A stretch of DNA of 6,136 nt from an uncultured Succinivibrio sp. Lineage in GTDB: Bacteria; Pseudomonadota; Gammaproteobacteria; Enterobacterales; Succinivibrionaceae. Below the pieces are notes generated by a model. The model made no database searches and was not told the origin of the DNA. It saw only the letters and a program-made list of their open reading frames with translations. Positions 1 to 5,921 of the stretch are shown here, one piece after another. The translations under genes and the position numbers were made by a program. Numbering within the stretch: position 1 is the stretch's first letter; each line of letters begins with the position of its first letter. The DNA lies in NCBI GenBank assembly GCA_900770725.1, contig CAAGLL010000011.1, positions 1 through 6,136 on the forward strand, given 5' to 3'.

Positions 1-111
1 AAAAAAATTTTTGCGGCCATGCAAAGCGACGCCGATGGCATTTATATCGGATTCATGGACACATCTGGCTGAGGAATTGCAGGCTTTTCGCGCGGATTTT
101 TTAAAAAATTC
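1..111. other. AT-rich upstream flank, no secure gene
   Basis: This stretch is clearly poorer in GC than the genes that follow and begins with an A7T5 run. One plus-strand frame is open from the window edge to a TGA at 70-72 and ends in IYIGFMDTSG. It could be the last 23 codons of a gene that begins outside the window, but it is too short to identify. The AT-rich run at 96-111 lies immediately upstream of the tRNA promoter -35 box and could act as an UP element for RNA polymerase alpha subunits; this is inferred from position and composition only. Confidence 0.35.
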
Positions 112-139
112 TTTACAAGGCCGGAAAAACCTGTAGAAT
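112..139 (+). promoter_or_regulatory. sigma70-type promoter of tRNA-Leu
   Basis: A -35 box TTTACA (112-117) and a -10 box TAGAAT (134-139) are separated by 16 bases, and each differs from the consensus at one position. Transcription would start near 146-147, giving a leader of about 12 nt before the tRNA. The segment just after the -10 box (AAGCCCCG, 140-147) is GC-rich, the type of discriminator known to make stable-RNA promoters sensitive to ppGpp. An AT-rich block lies directly upstream. The call is by inspection only. Confidence 0.75.
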
Positions 140-158
140 AAGCCCCGTTAAATGAGTT

Positions 159-243
159 GCCCAGGTGGTGGAATTGGTAGACACGCTACTTTGAGGGGGT
201 AGTCCGTAACTGGGTATGAGTTCAAGTCTCATCCTGGGCACCA
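159..243 (+). tRNA. tRNA-Leu, anticodon GAG
   Basis: The gene folds as a class II tRNA. The acceptor stem GCCCAGG (159-165) pairs with CCTGGGC (233-239), followed by discriminator A240 and an encoded CCA (241-243). The anticodon stem CTACT/GGTAG (186-190/198-202) closes the loop TTGAGGG with anticodon GAG at 193-195, which reads leucine codons CUC and CUU. The variable arm (203-215) is long, as expected for leucine, and the T-arm is ATGAG/CTCAT around TTCAAGT. The D-arm region GGTGGTGGAATTGGTAGACACGCTA (start 164) matches the pattern of E. coli leuU. It has its own promoter and terminator, so it is probably transcribed as a single tRNA. Confidence 0.97.
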
Positions 244-290
244 TTTAAATCCCATCCAAAATCCAGTTCATGTAACTGCAAGAAAATGAG

Positions 291-323
291 CCGTCTGCGT
301 CGATGAGGCAGGACGGTTTTTTT
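291..323 (+). terminator. intrinsic terminator after tRNA-Leu
   Basis: The stem CCGTCTGC (291-298) pairs with GCA-G-GACGG (308-316), with one bulged G at 311 and a 9-nt loop, and is followed directly by seven T (317-323). This is a typical Rho-independent terminator for the tRNA transcript. It ends only 25 bases before the prfC start codon, so prfC must be expressed by read-through or from a promoter that I could not recognise in this gap. Confidence 0.85.
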
Positions 324-348
324 ATATCCGCAATATCTGAAAACCATC

Positions 349-1938
349 ATGGCAGATCCTAAAGCATCCGATGAAATCAAAAGGCGCAGGACCTTCGCGA
401 TCATCTCCCACCCTGACGCCGGCAAGACCACCATCACAGAGAAAGTGCTGCTCTTCGGCTCGGTGATCCAGCGCGCAGGCGAGGTCAAGGGCCGCGGCAG
501 CACCGGCGCCTTCGCCAAGTCGGACTGGATGGACATGGAGAAGGAGCGCGGGATCTCGGTCTCGACCTCCGTGATGCAGTTCCCCTACAACGGCTGCGTC
601 ATCAACCTCCTGGACACCCCGGGCCACGAGGACTTCTCCGAGGACACCTACCGCGTGCTCACCGCGGTGGACTCCTGCCTGATGGTGATCGACGCGGCCA
701 AGGGCGTCGAGGAGCGCACGCGCAAGCTCATGCAGGTCACGAGGCTGCGCGACACCCCGATCATCACCTTCATGAACAAGCTCGACCGCGAGACCCGCGA
801 TCCGCTGGACCTCTTAGACGAGGTCGAGCGCGAACTCAAGATCTCCTGCGCCCCCATCACCTGGCCCGTGGGCTCCGGCAAGAGCTTCAAGGGCGTCTAC
901 CACCTGCTGCGCGACGAGCTCTACCTCTACCACTCAGGCGAGGGCTACCACATCCAGAAGGAGCGCGCCATCAAGGGGCTGGACTCGCCCGAGGTCGACG
1001 CGGCCATCGGCGAGGACGACGCCAAGATCCTGCGCGACAACGTCGAGCTGGTGCGCGGCGGCTCGGCCGAGTTCGACCGCGACCTCTACCTCAAGGGCAA
1101 GCTCACCCCGGTGTTCTTCGGGACGGCGCTGGGCAACTTCGGCGTCGACCTGATGCTCGACGGGCTTACGAAGTGGGCCCCGTCCCCGCTTGACCGCAAG
1201 GCCGACACCAGGCTCGTCAGGGCCGACGAGGACAAGCTCACCGGCTTCATCTTCAAGATCCAGGCGAACATGGATCCGCGCCACCACGACCGCATCGCCT
1301 TCATGCGCATAGTCTCGGGCGCCTACCGCCGCGGCATGAAGATCTACAACGTCAGGCTCAAGCGCTCGACCCCGGTCTCCGACGCCGTGACCTTCATGGC
1401 AGGCGAGCGCGCCCAGGCCCAGTTCGACGTCGCAGGCGACATCATCGGGCTGCACAACCACGGCACGATGAGGATCGGCGACACCTTCACCGAAGGCGAG
1501 GAGCTGCGCTTCTCGGGGATCCCGAACTTCGCCCCTGAGCTCTTCCGCAGGATCAGGCTGCGCGATCCGCTCAAGGAAAAGCAGCTTTTGAAGGGCCTTC
1601 TCCAGCTCTCCGAGGAGGGCGCGGTGCAGGTCTTCAGGCCGGTCATCAACAACGACCTCATCGTCGGCGCGGTGGGCGCTCTGCAGTTTGACGTCGTGGT
1701 CTCGAGGCTCAAGCACGAGTACAACGTCGACGCCATCTACGAGGAGGTGCCGGTGACCACCGCGCGCTGGGTCTCGGGCGACGACGCTGCCATCAAGGAG
1801 CTCGAGGACCGCGTGCCGCAGAACCTCGCCATGGACGGCGCGGACAACCTCGCCTACCTCGCAACCTCGGGCGTGAATTTGCACCTTGCAATGGAGCGCT
1901 ATCCCAAGGTGACGTTCAGCGCGACGCGCGAGCACTGA
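349..1938 (+). CDS. prfC: peptide chain release factor 3 (RF3), GTPase
   Basis: RF3 is a cytoplasmic translational GTPase that removes RF1 or RF2 from the ribosome after peptide release. The 529-residue product has the same length as E. coli RF3 and ends in the same TREH. The GTPase motifs are in order: P-loop SHPDAGKTT (20-28), switch I region RGISVSTSVM (67-76), DTPGH (89-93) and NKLD (143-146). A beta-barrel domain II follows at about 298-380 and the RF3 C-terminal domain at about 390-529. The start is set by family length. No Shine-Dalgarno sequence is visible before this ATG, and the gene begins 25 bases after the tRNA terminator, so initiation may be leader-poor. The TatD gene starts 8 bases after its TGA, which points to an operon. 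Leucine codons are unusually rich in CTC: 15 of the first 30. Confidence 0.98.
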   Translation: MADPKASDEIKRRRTFAIISHPDAGKTTITEKVLLFGSVIQRAGEVKGRGSTGAFAKSDWMDMEKERGISVSTSVMQFPYNGCVINLLDTPGHEDFSEDTYRVLTAVDSCLMVIDAAKGVEERTRKLMQVTRLRDTPIITFMNKLDRETRDPLDLLDEVERELKISCAPITWPVGSGKSFKGVYHLLRDELYLYHSGEGYHIQKERAIKGLDSPEVDAAIGEDDAKILRDNVELVRGGSAEFDRDLYLKGKLTPVFFGTALGNFGVDLMLDGLTKWAPSPLDRKADTRLVRADEDKLTGFIFKIQANMDPRHHDRIAFMRIVSGAYRRGMKIYNVRLKRSTPVSDAVTFMAGERAQAQFDVAGDIIGLHNHGTMRIGDTFTEGEELRFSGIPNFAPELFRRIRLRDPLKEKQLLKGLLQLSEEGAVQVFRPVINNDLIVGAVGALQFDVVVSRLKHEYNVDAIYEEVPVTTARWVSGDDAAIKELEDRVPQNLAMDGADNLAYLATSGVNLHLAMERYPKVTFSATREH

Positions 1939-1946
1939 CAGCTGCG

Positions 1947-2693
1947 ATGCACTTCGACTGCCACGTCCATGCGATGATGTACCCCGATCCGCAGGCCTTG
2001 TTGAACGAGGCTGCGGCATCGGGGTTTAGCATGCTGGCGCCCTCGTGCACGGCGGACGAGTCCGAGCGCGCGCTCATGCTAAAGCGCAGCCATGACCTTC
2101 CAGCCTTCCACCCGATGTGCGGGATCCATCCCTGGCACGCATTCTCGGAGGATTTCGACGAGGCGCGCTTTGCGAGGATCGCCGGCATGGGAGCCGAGGG
2201 CATGGGCGAGATCGGGCTTGATCAGGATTCAAGCCCGATCCCGCTTGAGGCGCAGGAGCGCCTGCTTGAGAGGGAGCTCGAGTTTGCCTGTCAGAGGCAT
2301 CTGCCCCTGAGCCTGCATGTGCGCAAGGCCCACGGCAGCCTCATCAGGATCTTAAAGCGCTTCAAGGGCCGCCTGCCCGGCGGCGTGGTGCACAACTTCA
2401 CGTTCTCCAAGGAAGTGGCGCGCGAGTACCTCGATCTGGGCCTGAAGCTCTCGGTGGGGCACCACATCCTCCAGGGCGCGCGCAAGCTTACAGAATCGCT
2501 GCTCATGGCAGGATCCTCCAACGTGGTGCTCGAGACCGACGCGGACTTCGAGCACAGCGGCCCCTACGACTTCACCCAGATCCCGCGCCAGGAAGAGGCA
2601 TTTGCCCGGATCTTCGGGCTTGAGCTTGGAAGGGCGCAGGAGATCTTGGAGAATAACGCCCGTCAGATCTTCATAAACGGAGGTGGCCGATGA
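1947..2693 (+). CDS. TatD-family metal-dependent hydrolase (putative DNase)
   Basis: This 248-residue protein belongs to the TatD family of TIM-barrel metallohydrolases, cytoplasmic enzymes often shown to act as metal-dependent nucleases. The family's metal ligands are all present: HxH at H6/H8, E88 in GMGEIGLD, H124 in LSLHVRKAH, H149 in VVHNF and D198 in LETDAD. The HxH motif lies at the very N terminus and fixes the start at this ATG, although the ribosome site is weak. The 8-base gap from the prfC stop suggests translation coupled to prfC. It is slightly shorter than the usual 255-265 residues. The exact paralogue (TatD, YcfH or YjjV type) and the substrate cannot be decided from sequence alone. 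Its stop overlaps the serB start as ATGA. Confidence 0.9.
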   Translation: MHFDCHVHAMMYPDPQALLNEAAASGFSMLAPSCTADESERALMLKRSHDLPAFHPMCGIHPWHAFSEDFDEARFARIAGMGAEGMGEIGLDQDSSPIPLEAQERLLERELEFACQRHLPLSLHVRKAHGSLIRILKRFKGRLPGGVVHNFTFSKEVAREYLDLGLKLSVGHHILQGARKLTESLLMAGSSNVVLETDADFEHSGPYDFTQIPRQEEAFARIFGLELGRAQEILENNARQIFINGGGR

Positions 2694-3562
2694 GCCTCGT
2701 CTTCGCCTGCAGGAAGGATCCTGCCTTCGATCCAAAGTCAGCCGTGGCAAAGGCCCTGGGAAGCGCGGAGCTTCTCAGGGAAGGGAGCCTCGACGGGCAC
2801 AAGGCCGCGCTCTTTGAAAGCGGCAGCCCGCGACTTAATGATCCTTCCTTCATGAAGTCGGCCCGCGAGGGCGATCTGGGCTTCGACATCATAGCCGCTG
2901 ACTCCTTCCCCAGCTTGAAAAAACCCGGGGCGATCGCGCTTGACATGGACATGACCTCGGTCCAGATCGAGGGCATCGACGAGATCGCCCGCCGCGTCGG
3001 CGTCTACGACGAGGTCGCCGCGATCACCGCAGGCGCGATGCGCGGGGGCCTCGACTTCGCGGCCTCGCTGAGAAGGCGCGTGGCGATGCTCAAGGGCGGC
3101 AAGGCCTCGGTCATCGAGGACGTCAAAAAGATCATGGATGAGACCGGCGGCCTTGCCGCCCTGATGCACGCTGCCGACTGCGGCTCCTGGAAGAAGGGGA
3201 TCTGCTCAGGCGGCTTCACCCAGCTCATCTGCGTGCTCGAGAAGAAATACGGCCTCGACATGGTGAGGGCCAATACCCTGGGCATACAGGACGGGGAGTT
3301 CACCGGCGAGGTGGTGGGAGCCATCACCGACGCCAAGGCCAAGGCGCAGGGCGTGCGCGATCTCATCGCGATGGCCGGCGCCGATCCCTTAAACAGCATC
3401 GTGCTGGGCGACGGCGCCAACGATCTCATGATGATCGATGAGGCGGGGCTCGGCATCGCCTACCACGCCAAGCCGCTGGTGCGTGAGAAGGCGCCGTCGG
3501 CCATCAACCACAGCGATCTCACCGCCGTGGCCCTCCTGCTTTCGCTTTCATCGGAGATCTGA
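2690..3562 (+). CDS. serB: phosphoserine phosphatase
   Basis: SerB hydrolyses O-phosphoserine to L-serine, the last step of the phosphorylated serine pathway, and is a cytoplasmic HAD-superfamily enzyme. Motif I is DMDMT with nucleophile D85 and general acid D87. Motif II is S173 in CSGGFT, the motif III lysine is K218 in DAKAKAQ, and motif IV is GDGANDLMMI with D241 and D245. Further SerB signatures are QIEGIDEIA, AMRGGLDFAASLRRRVAMLKG (start 116) and GLGIAYHAKP. It has 290 residues against 322 in E. coli; the shortfall is in the poorly conserved N-terminal region (1-80). The nucleophile loop has M88 where DMDST enzymes have serine. A good ribosome site, GGAGG (2679-2683), lies 6 bases before the ATG, inside the end of the TatD gene, with a 4-base overlap. 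The radA ATG follows the TGA without a gap. Confidence 0.95.
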   Translation: MSLVFACRKDPAFDPKSAVAKALGSAELLREGSLDGHKAALFESGSPRLNDPSFMKSAREGDLGFDIIAADSFPSLKKPGAIALDMDMTSVQIEGIDEIARRVGVYDEVAAITAGAMRGGLDFAASLRRRVAMLKGGKASVIEDVKKIMDETGGLAALMHAADCGSWKKGICSGGFTQLICVLEKKYGLDMVRANTLGIQDGEFTGEVVGAITDAKAKAQGVRDLIAMAGADPLNSIVLGDGANDLMMIDEAGLGIAYHAKPLVREKAPSAINHSDLTAVALLLSLSSEI

Positions 3563-4951
3563 ATGGCCAAGGCGCACAGCGTATACGTCTGCTCCAACTG
3601 CGGGGCGCGCTATCCCCGCTGGCAGGGGCAGTGCCGCGAGTGCGGCGAGTGGAACACCCTCGAGGAGGAGCTCGTCACCCCGCAGAACGCCCCCTCGCCC
3701 GGGGCGCGCGCGGCCCGTGCCGCGCTCGCAGAGTCGGGATTCGCCGGGGCCTCGGGCAGCGGCGTGATGAACCTCTCCGGCATCGACCTCAGGCAGCGCC
3801 CGCGCCTCTCCACAGGCTATGGCGAGTTCGACCGCGTCTTAGGCGGCGGCATCGTCCAGGGCTCGGTGGTGCTCATAGGCGGCAACCCGGGCGCCGGCAA
3901 GTCCACGCTGCTCTTGCAGACTGTCTGCAAGCTCTCCTCCTCCCACCGCGTGCTCTACGCCACGGGCGAGGAGTCGCTCGAGCAGGTCGCGATGCGCGCC
4001 TCGCGCCTGGGGCTTCCCACCGAGCACGTGCGCATCGCCGCCGAGACTTCCATCGAGGCCATCTGCCAGATGGCCTCGAGCGAGCGCCCCGAGGTGCTGG
4101 TCGTGGACTCCATCCAGGTCACCCACGTGCAGGGCGTCGAGTCGGCCCCCGGCTCGGTCTCCCAGGTGCGCGAGGGCGCCGCGGCGCTCACCCAGTTTGC
4201 CAAGCGCACCGGGATCGCGGTGTTCATGGTCGGGCACGTGACCAAGGACGGCGCCCTCGCCGGCCCCAAGATCCTCGAGCACTGCGTCGACTGCTCGGTG
4301 ATCCTCGAGGTCGCCTCCGATCAGCGCTTCCGCACGCTGCGCTGCCAGAAGAACCGCTTCGGCGCGGTGAACGAGATAGGCGTGTTCGCAATGACCGACT
4401 CGGGCATGCGCGAGGTGAGGAACCCCAGCGCGATCTTTTTAAACCGCCAGGAGACGGTTGCAAGCGGATCGCTTGCGATGGTGATCTGGGAGGGCACGCG
4501 CCCGCTTCTGGTCGAGCTGCAGGCCCTGGTCGACCTCTCGCAGTACGGCAACCCCAGGAGGCTCTCGCTGGGCACCGATCAGAACCGCCTTGCTATGCTG
4601 CTCTCGGTGCTCCACCGCCACGCCGGGCTGAGCCTTGCCGATCAGGACGTGTTCACCAACGTCGTGGGTGGCGTGAGGGTCGAGGAGACAGCAAGCGACG
4701 TGCCGCTGTGCCTGGCGATCCTCTCCTCCTACAAGAACAAGCCGCTGCCGCGCACGACCATCGCCTTCGGTGAGATCGGCCTCACCGGCGAGATCCGCCC
4801 GGTGCCCTCGGGGCAGGAGCGCCTGAGGGAGGCTGCCAAGCAGGGCTTCAAGACCGCAATCGTCCCCTGGGACAACGCGCCCTCGCACCCGATCCCGGGC
4901 CTTGAGGTCGTGAAGGTGAGGCAGGTCTCGGAGCTGTCGGATCTCGTCTGA
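3563..4951 (+). CDS. radA: DNA repair protein RadA
   Basis: RadA is a RecA-like ATPase that promotes branch migration and processing of recombination intermediates. The 462-residue product matches the normal length (about 460). A zinc finger, C10-x2-C13 and C24-x2-C27, is at the N terminus. Walker A is GNPGAGKST (107-115), Walker B is LVVDS (179-183), and the RadA-specific KNRFG motif is at 263-267. The C-terminal part, about 285-462, is the Lon-protease-like domain, with the conserved GEIRPVPSGQER (409-420). The start abuts the serB stop and has GGAG (3553-3556) six bases upstream, so translation is probably coupled to serB. The serB-radA order is also found in E. coli. It is the last intact gene in the window and is followed by a strong hairpin. 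Confidence 0.97.
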   Translation: MAKAHSVYVCSNCGARYPRWQGQCRECGEWNTLEEELVTPQNAPSPGARAARAALAESGFAGASGSGVMNLSGIDLRQRPRLSTGYGEFDRVLGGGIVQGSVVLIGGNPGAGKSTLLLQTVCKLSSSHRVLYATGEESLEQVAMRASRLGLPTEHVRIAAETSIEAICQMASSERPEVLVVDSIQVTHVQGVESAPGSVSQVREGAAALTQFAKRTGIAVFMVGHVTKDGALAGPKILEHCVDCSVILEVASDQRFRTLRCQKNRFGAVNEIGVFAMTDSGMREVRNPSAIFLNRQETVASGSLAMVIWEGTRPLLVELQALVDLSQYGNPRRLSLGTDQNRLAMLLSVLHRHAGLSLADQDVFTNVVGGVRVEETASDVPLCLAILSSYKNKPLPRTTIAFGEIGLTGEIRPVPSGQERLREAAKQGFKTAIVPWDNAPSHPIPGLEVVKVRQVSELSDLV

Positions 4952-4965
4952 TCGATCCCGCCTTG

Positions 4966-4996
4966 CGCTGAGGGCTGCCATTGGCAGCCCTCAGCG
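4966..4996. terminator. strong hairpin downstream of radA, no T-run
   Basis: CGCTGAGGGCTGCCA (4966-4980) is perfectly complementary to TGGCAGCCCTCAGCG (4982-4996), with a single T between the arms; in practice the loop would be about CATTG with a 13-bp stem. Its position 14 bases after the radA stop suggests that it ends the operon or protects the mRNA 3' end. No T-run follows on either strand, so it is not a classical intrinsic terminator. It may work with Rho or as an exonuclease block. A converging minus-strand gene remnant ends 10 bases away, so it could serve both directions. Confidence 0.55.
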
Positions 4997-5005
4997 ATCC
5001 CGGAT

Positions 5006-5257
5006 TCAGCTCTCAAGGGCGCGCTTGAGAGCGCCAGTGCTGCCGTATCCGTGCACGGATGGATCGCGGCTAATGCGCTTGGCCTCCGCCATGGCGTCCA
5101 GGGTCTTTCGGGAGAATTGCGGCATCTCCACGGCGAAGCGCAGGCCGCCCCTCAGAACGCAATGCCTCAGGAAAACATTGACGGCCGTCGGCAGGTCGAG
5201 GCATGGCTCATTGAAGAGCGCGCAGGCCTGATCCTTGAGGTGCGCCCTTTCAGGGCT
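5006..5257 (-). pseudogene. RelB/DinJ-type antitoxin remnant, 5'-truncated, orphan
   Basis: The minus-strand frame ending at the TGA complementary to 5006-5008 encodes a recognisable RelB/DinJ antitoxin. It reads LKDQACALF, then LDLPTAVNVFLRHCVLRGG, FAVEMPQFSRKTLDAMAEAK and a C-terminal part with GYGSTGALKRALES. These match the family pattern of LFNELGL, tAiNiFLrq and GiPFe, then the AM.EAkri and GY..ldeLl..L tail. About a dozen N-terminal residues before LKDQ are missing, including the expected DNA-binding beta strand, and there is no in-frame ATG upstream. The usual ELG appears as EPC and GGLPF as GGLRF, which fits decay. No toxin gene follows: radA lies in the opposite direction immediately beyond. 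Such antitoxins normally repress their own operon and neutralise a RelE/YafQ-type RNase; this one is probably not made. Confidence 0.72.
5009..5032. repeat. 9-bp inverted repeat inside antitoxin 3' end
   Basis: GCTCTCAAG (5009-5017) is complementary to CTTGAGAGC (5024-5032) around GGCGCG. It lies in the last codons of the antitoxin remnant (ALKRALES) and 12 bases from the strong hairpin after radA. It may be a chance palindrome in coding sequence. No T-run follows. Confidence 0.4.
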
Positions 5258-5574
5258 TATTTGAGGAAGGGCTCGATGGCCAAGCCAATCCCCAGCGCGG
5301 CCTTGCGCATCAGCGGCACGAGTTCCCCAATCTTCTTATCAGTGACATGGTTTACAGTGCCCACCGCCGAGACGGCGCCGATGAGGGCGACTTTTGAGGT
5401 GAACACCGGGACAGCCAGGCTCCGTATCTCCTCGTCATCCTCGCTGTCGTTGTACGCATAGCCCTGCTTCCTGAAGGCCTCAAGCTGCGCTCGCAGCTCG
5501 CGCTGACCTGGAACCGAGCTTCTGGTGATCCTCGCGTAGTCGAGGGTTGGCAGCAGCCTCTCCCTGACTCTGTT
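5257..5574 (-). pseudogene. IclR-family transcriptional regulator, C-terminal fragment
   Basis: The minus-strand frame ending at the TAA complementary to 5257-5259 encodes the end of an IclR-type effector-binding domain. Segments in order are ERLLPTLDYARIT, ELRAQLEAFRKQGYAYND, EEIRSLAVPVFTSK, IGAVSAVGTVNHVTDKKIG and LMRKAALGIGLAIEPFLK. About 105 residues remain of a family usually about 250 long. The winged-helix DNA-binding domain and the first half of the effector domain are absent. Family-like sequence stops at about 5574, and the frame meets a TGA (5590-5592), with no usable start codon in the remaining stretch. No missing half was found in the other minus-strand frames upstream. It is therefore a truncated gene, probably after a deletion or rearrangement at about 5575-5602. 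The antitoxin remnant starts where this gene ends. Confidence 0.8.
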
Positions 5575-5578
5575 TTTG

Positions 5579-5602
5579 CATTTCAGATCTCACTCTGAAA
5601 TG
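5579..5602. repeat. 9-bp inverted repeat at the iclR truncation border
   Basis: CATTTCAGA (5579-5587) and TCTGAAATG (5594-5602) form a perfect inverted repeat with a 6-base spacer. It sits where similarity to the IclR family is lost. It could be an old operator, a hairpin or a rearrangement footprint; no T-run follows on either strand, so it is not an intrinsic terminator. Confidence 0.5.
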
Positions 5603-5921
5603 GCTGTGCGGCAAGGTCTGGGCGCCTTTCATGCTCTGTAAAATGCGATCTTGACCTGGCAGCCAGATCCACGTCCGGCTCCATGAACTGCCTGATGCGC
5701 TCGCAGACGTCTGAGAGCCTCTCGCCTAGCGCGCCGATGCTCTCATCTTCGATCTCGCCATCCTGCCAGGCGGCGATCCCCTAGTCGAGGGGCCTCTTCG
5801 GCAGGCTTCCGATCAGCGAGGAGAGGGAACGCAGGATCCTCCGTACAGGCTCTCCCGTACGGGATCCCCTGCATCTTTTCCCTTGTGGAGCAGCTGCAGG
5901 AGCAGACGCTTGGCGGGTCAT
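5583..5921 (-). pseudogene. unrecognised minus-strand reading frame broken by TAG
   Basis: A minus-strand frame can be read from an ATG (complement of 5919-5921) to a TGA (complement of 5583-5585), with one in-frame TAG at 5781-5783. The part around the TAG looks protein-like: ILRSLSSLIGSLPKRPLD before it and IAAWQDGEIEDESIGALG, ERLSDVCERIRQFMEPDVDL after it. The final residues, past about 5660, look less natural; a second frame gives CQVKIAFYRA and a TGA there, so a frameshift is possible. I do not recognise a family. It may be a decayed gene fragment or simply a chance frame in GC-rich DNA. Confidence 0.25.

Noticed and set aside
159..243. tRNA-Leu as an integration site for a mobile element
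   Set aside because: No second copy of the tRNA 3' end was seen in the window, no integrase is present, and the downstream genes are housekeeping.
934..2019. Long minus-strand open frame (361 codons) opposite prfC
   Set aside because: It is the antisense shadow of a GC-rich gene with strong third-position bias. Its product is low-complexity and rich in R, A, V, E and D, while the plus strand encodes an unmistakable full-length RF3.
3631..4773. Long plus-strand open frame (380 codons) overlapping radA
   Set aside because: It is out of frame with RadA, and its product is an arginine-, alanine- and glycine-rich shadow without motifs. RadA is intact through the same bases.
5051..5461. Plus-strand frame of 136 codons downstream of radA
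   Set aside because: Family-like sequence is on the minus strand here (RelB/DinJ and IclR). The plus-strand product resembles no family I know and is explained as antisense.
5583..5921. TAG read as an amino acid (recoding)
   Set aside because: All four intact genes stop with TGA, there is no sign of pyrrolysine machinery, and the surroundings contain other broken genes, so ordinary decay is simpler.
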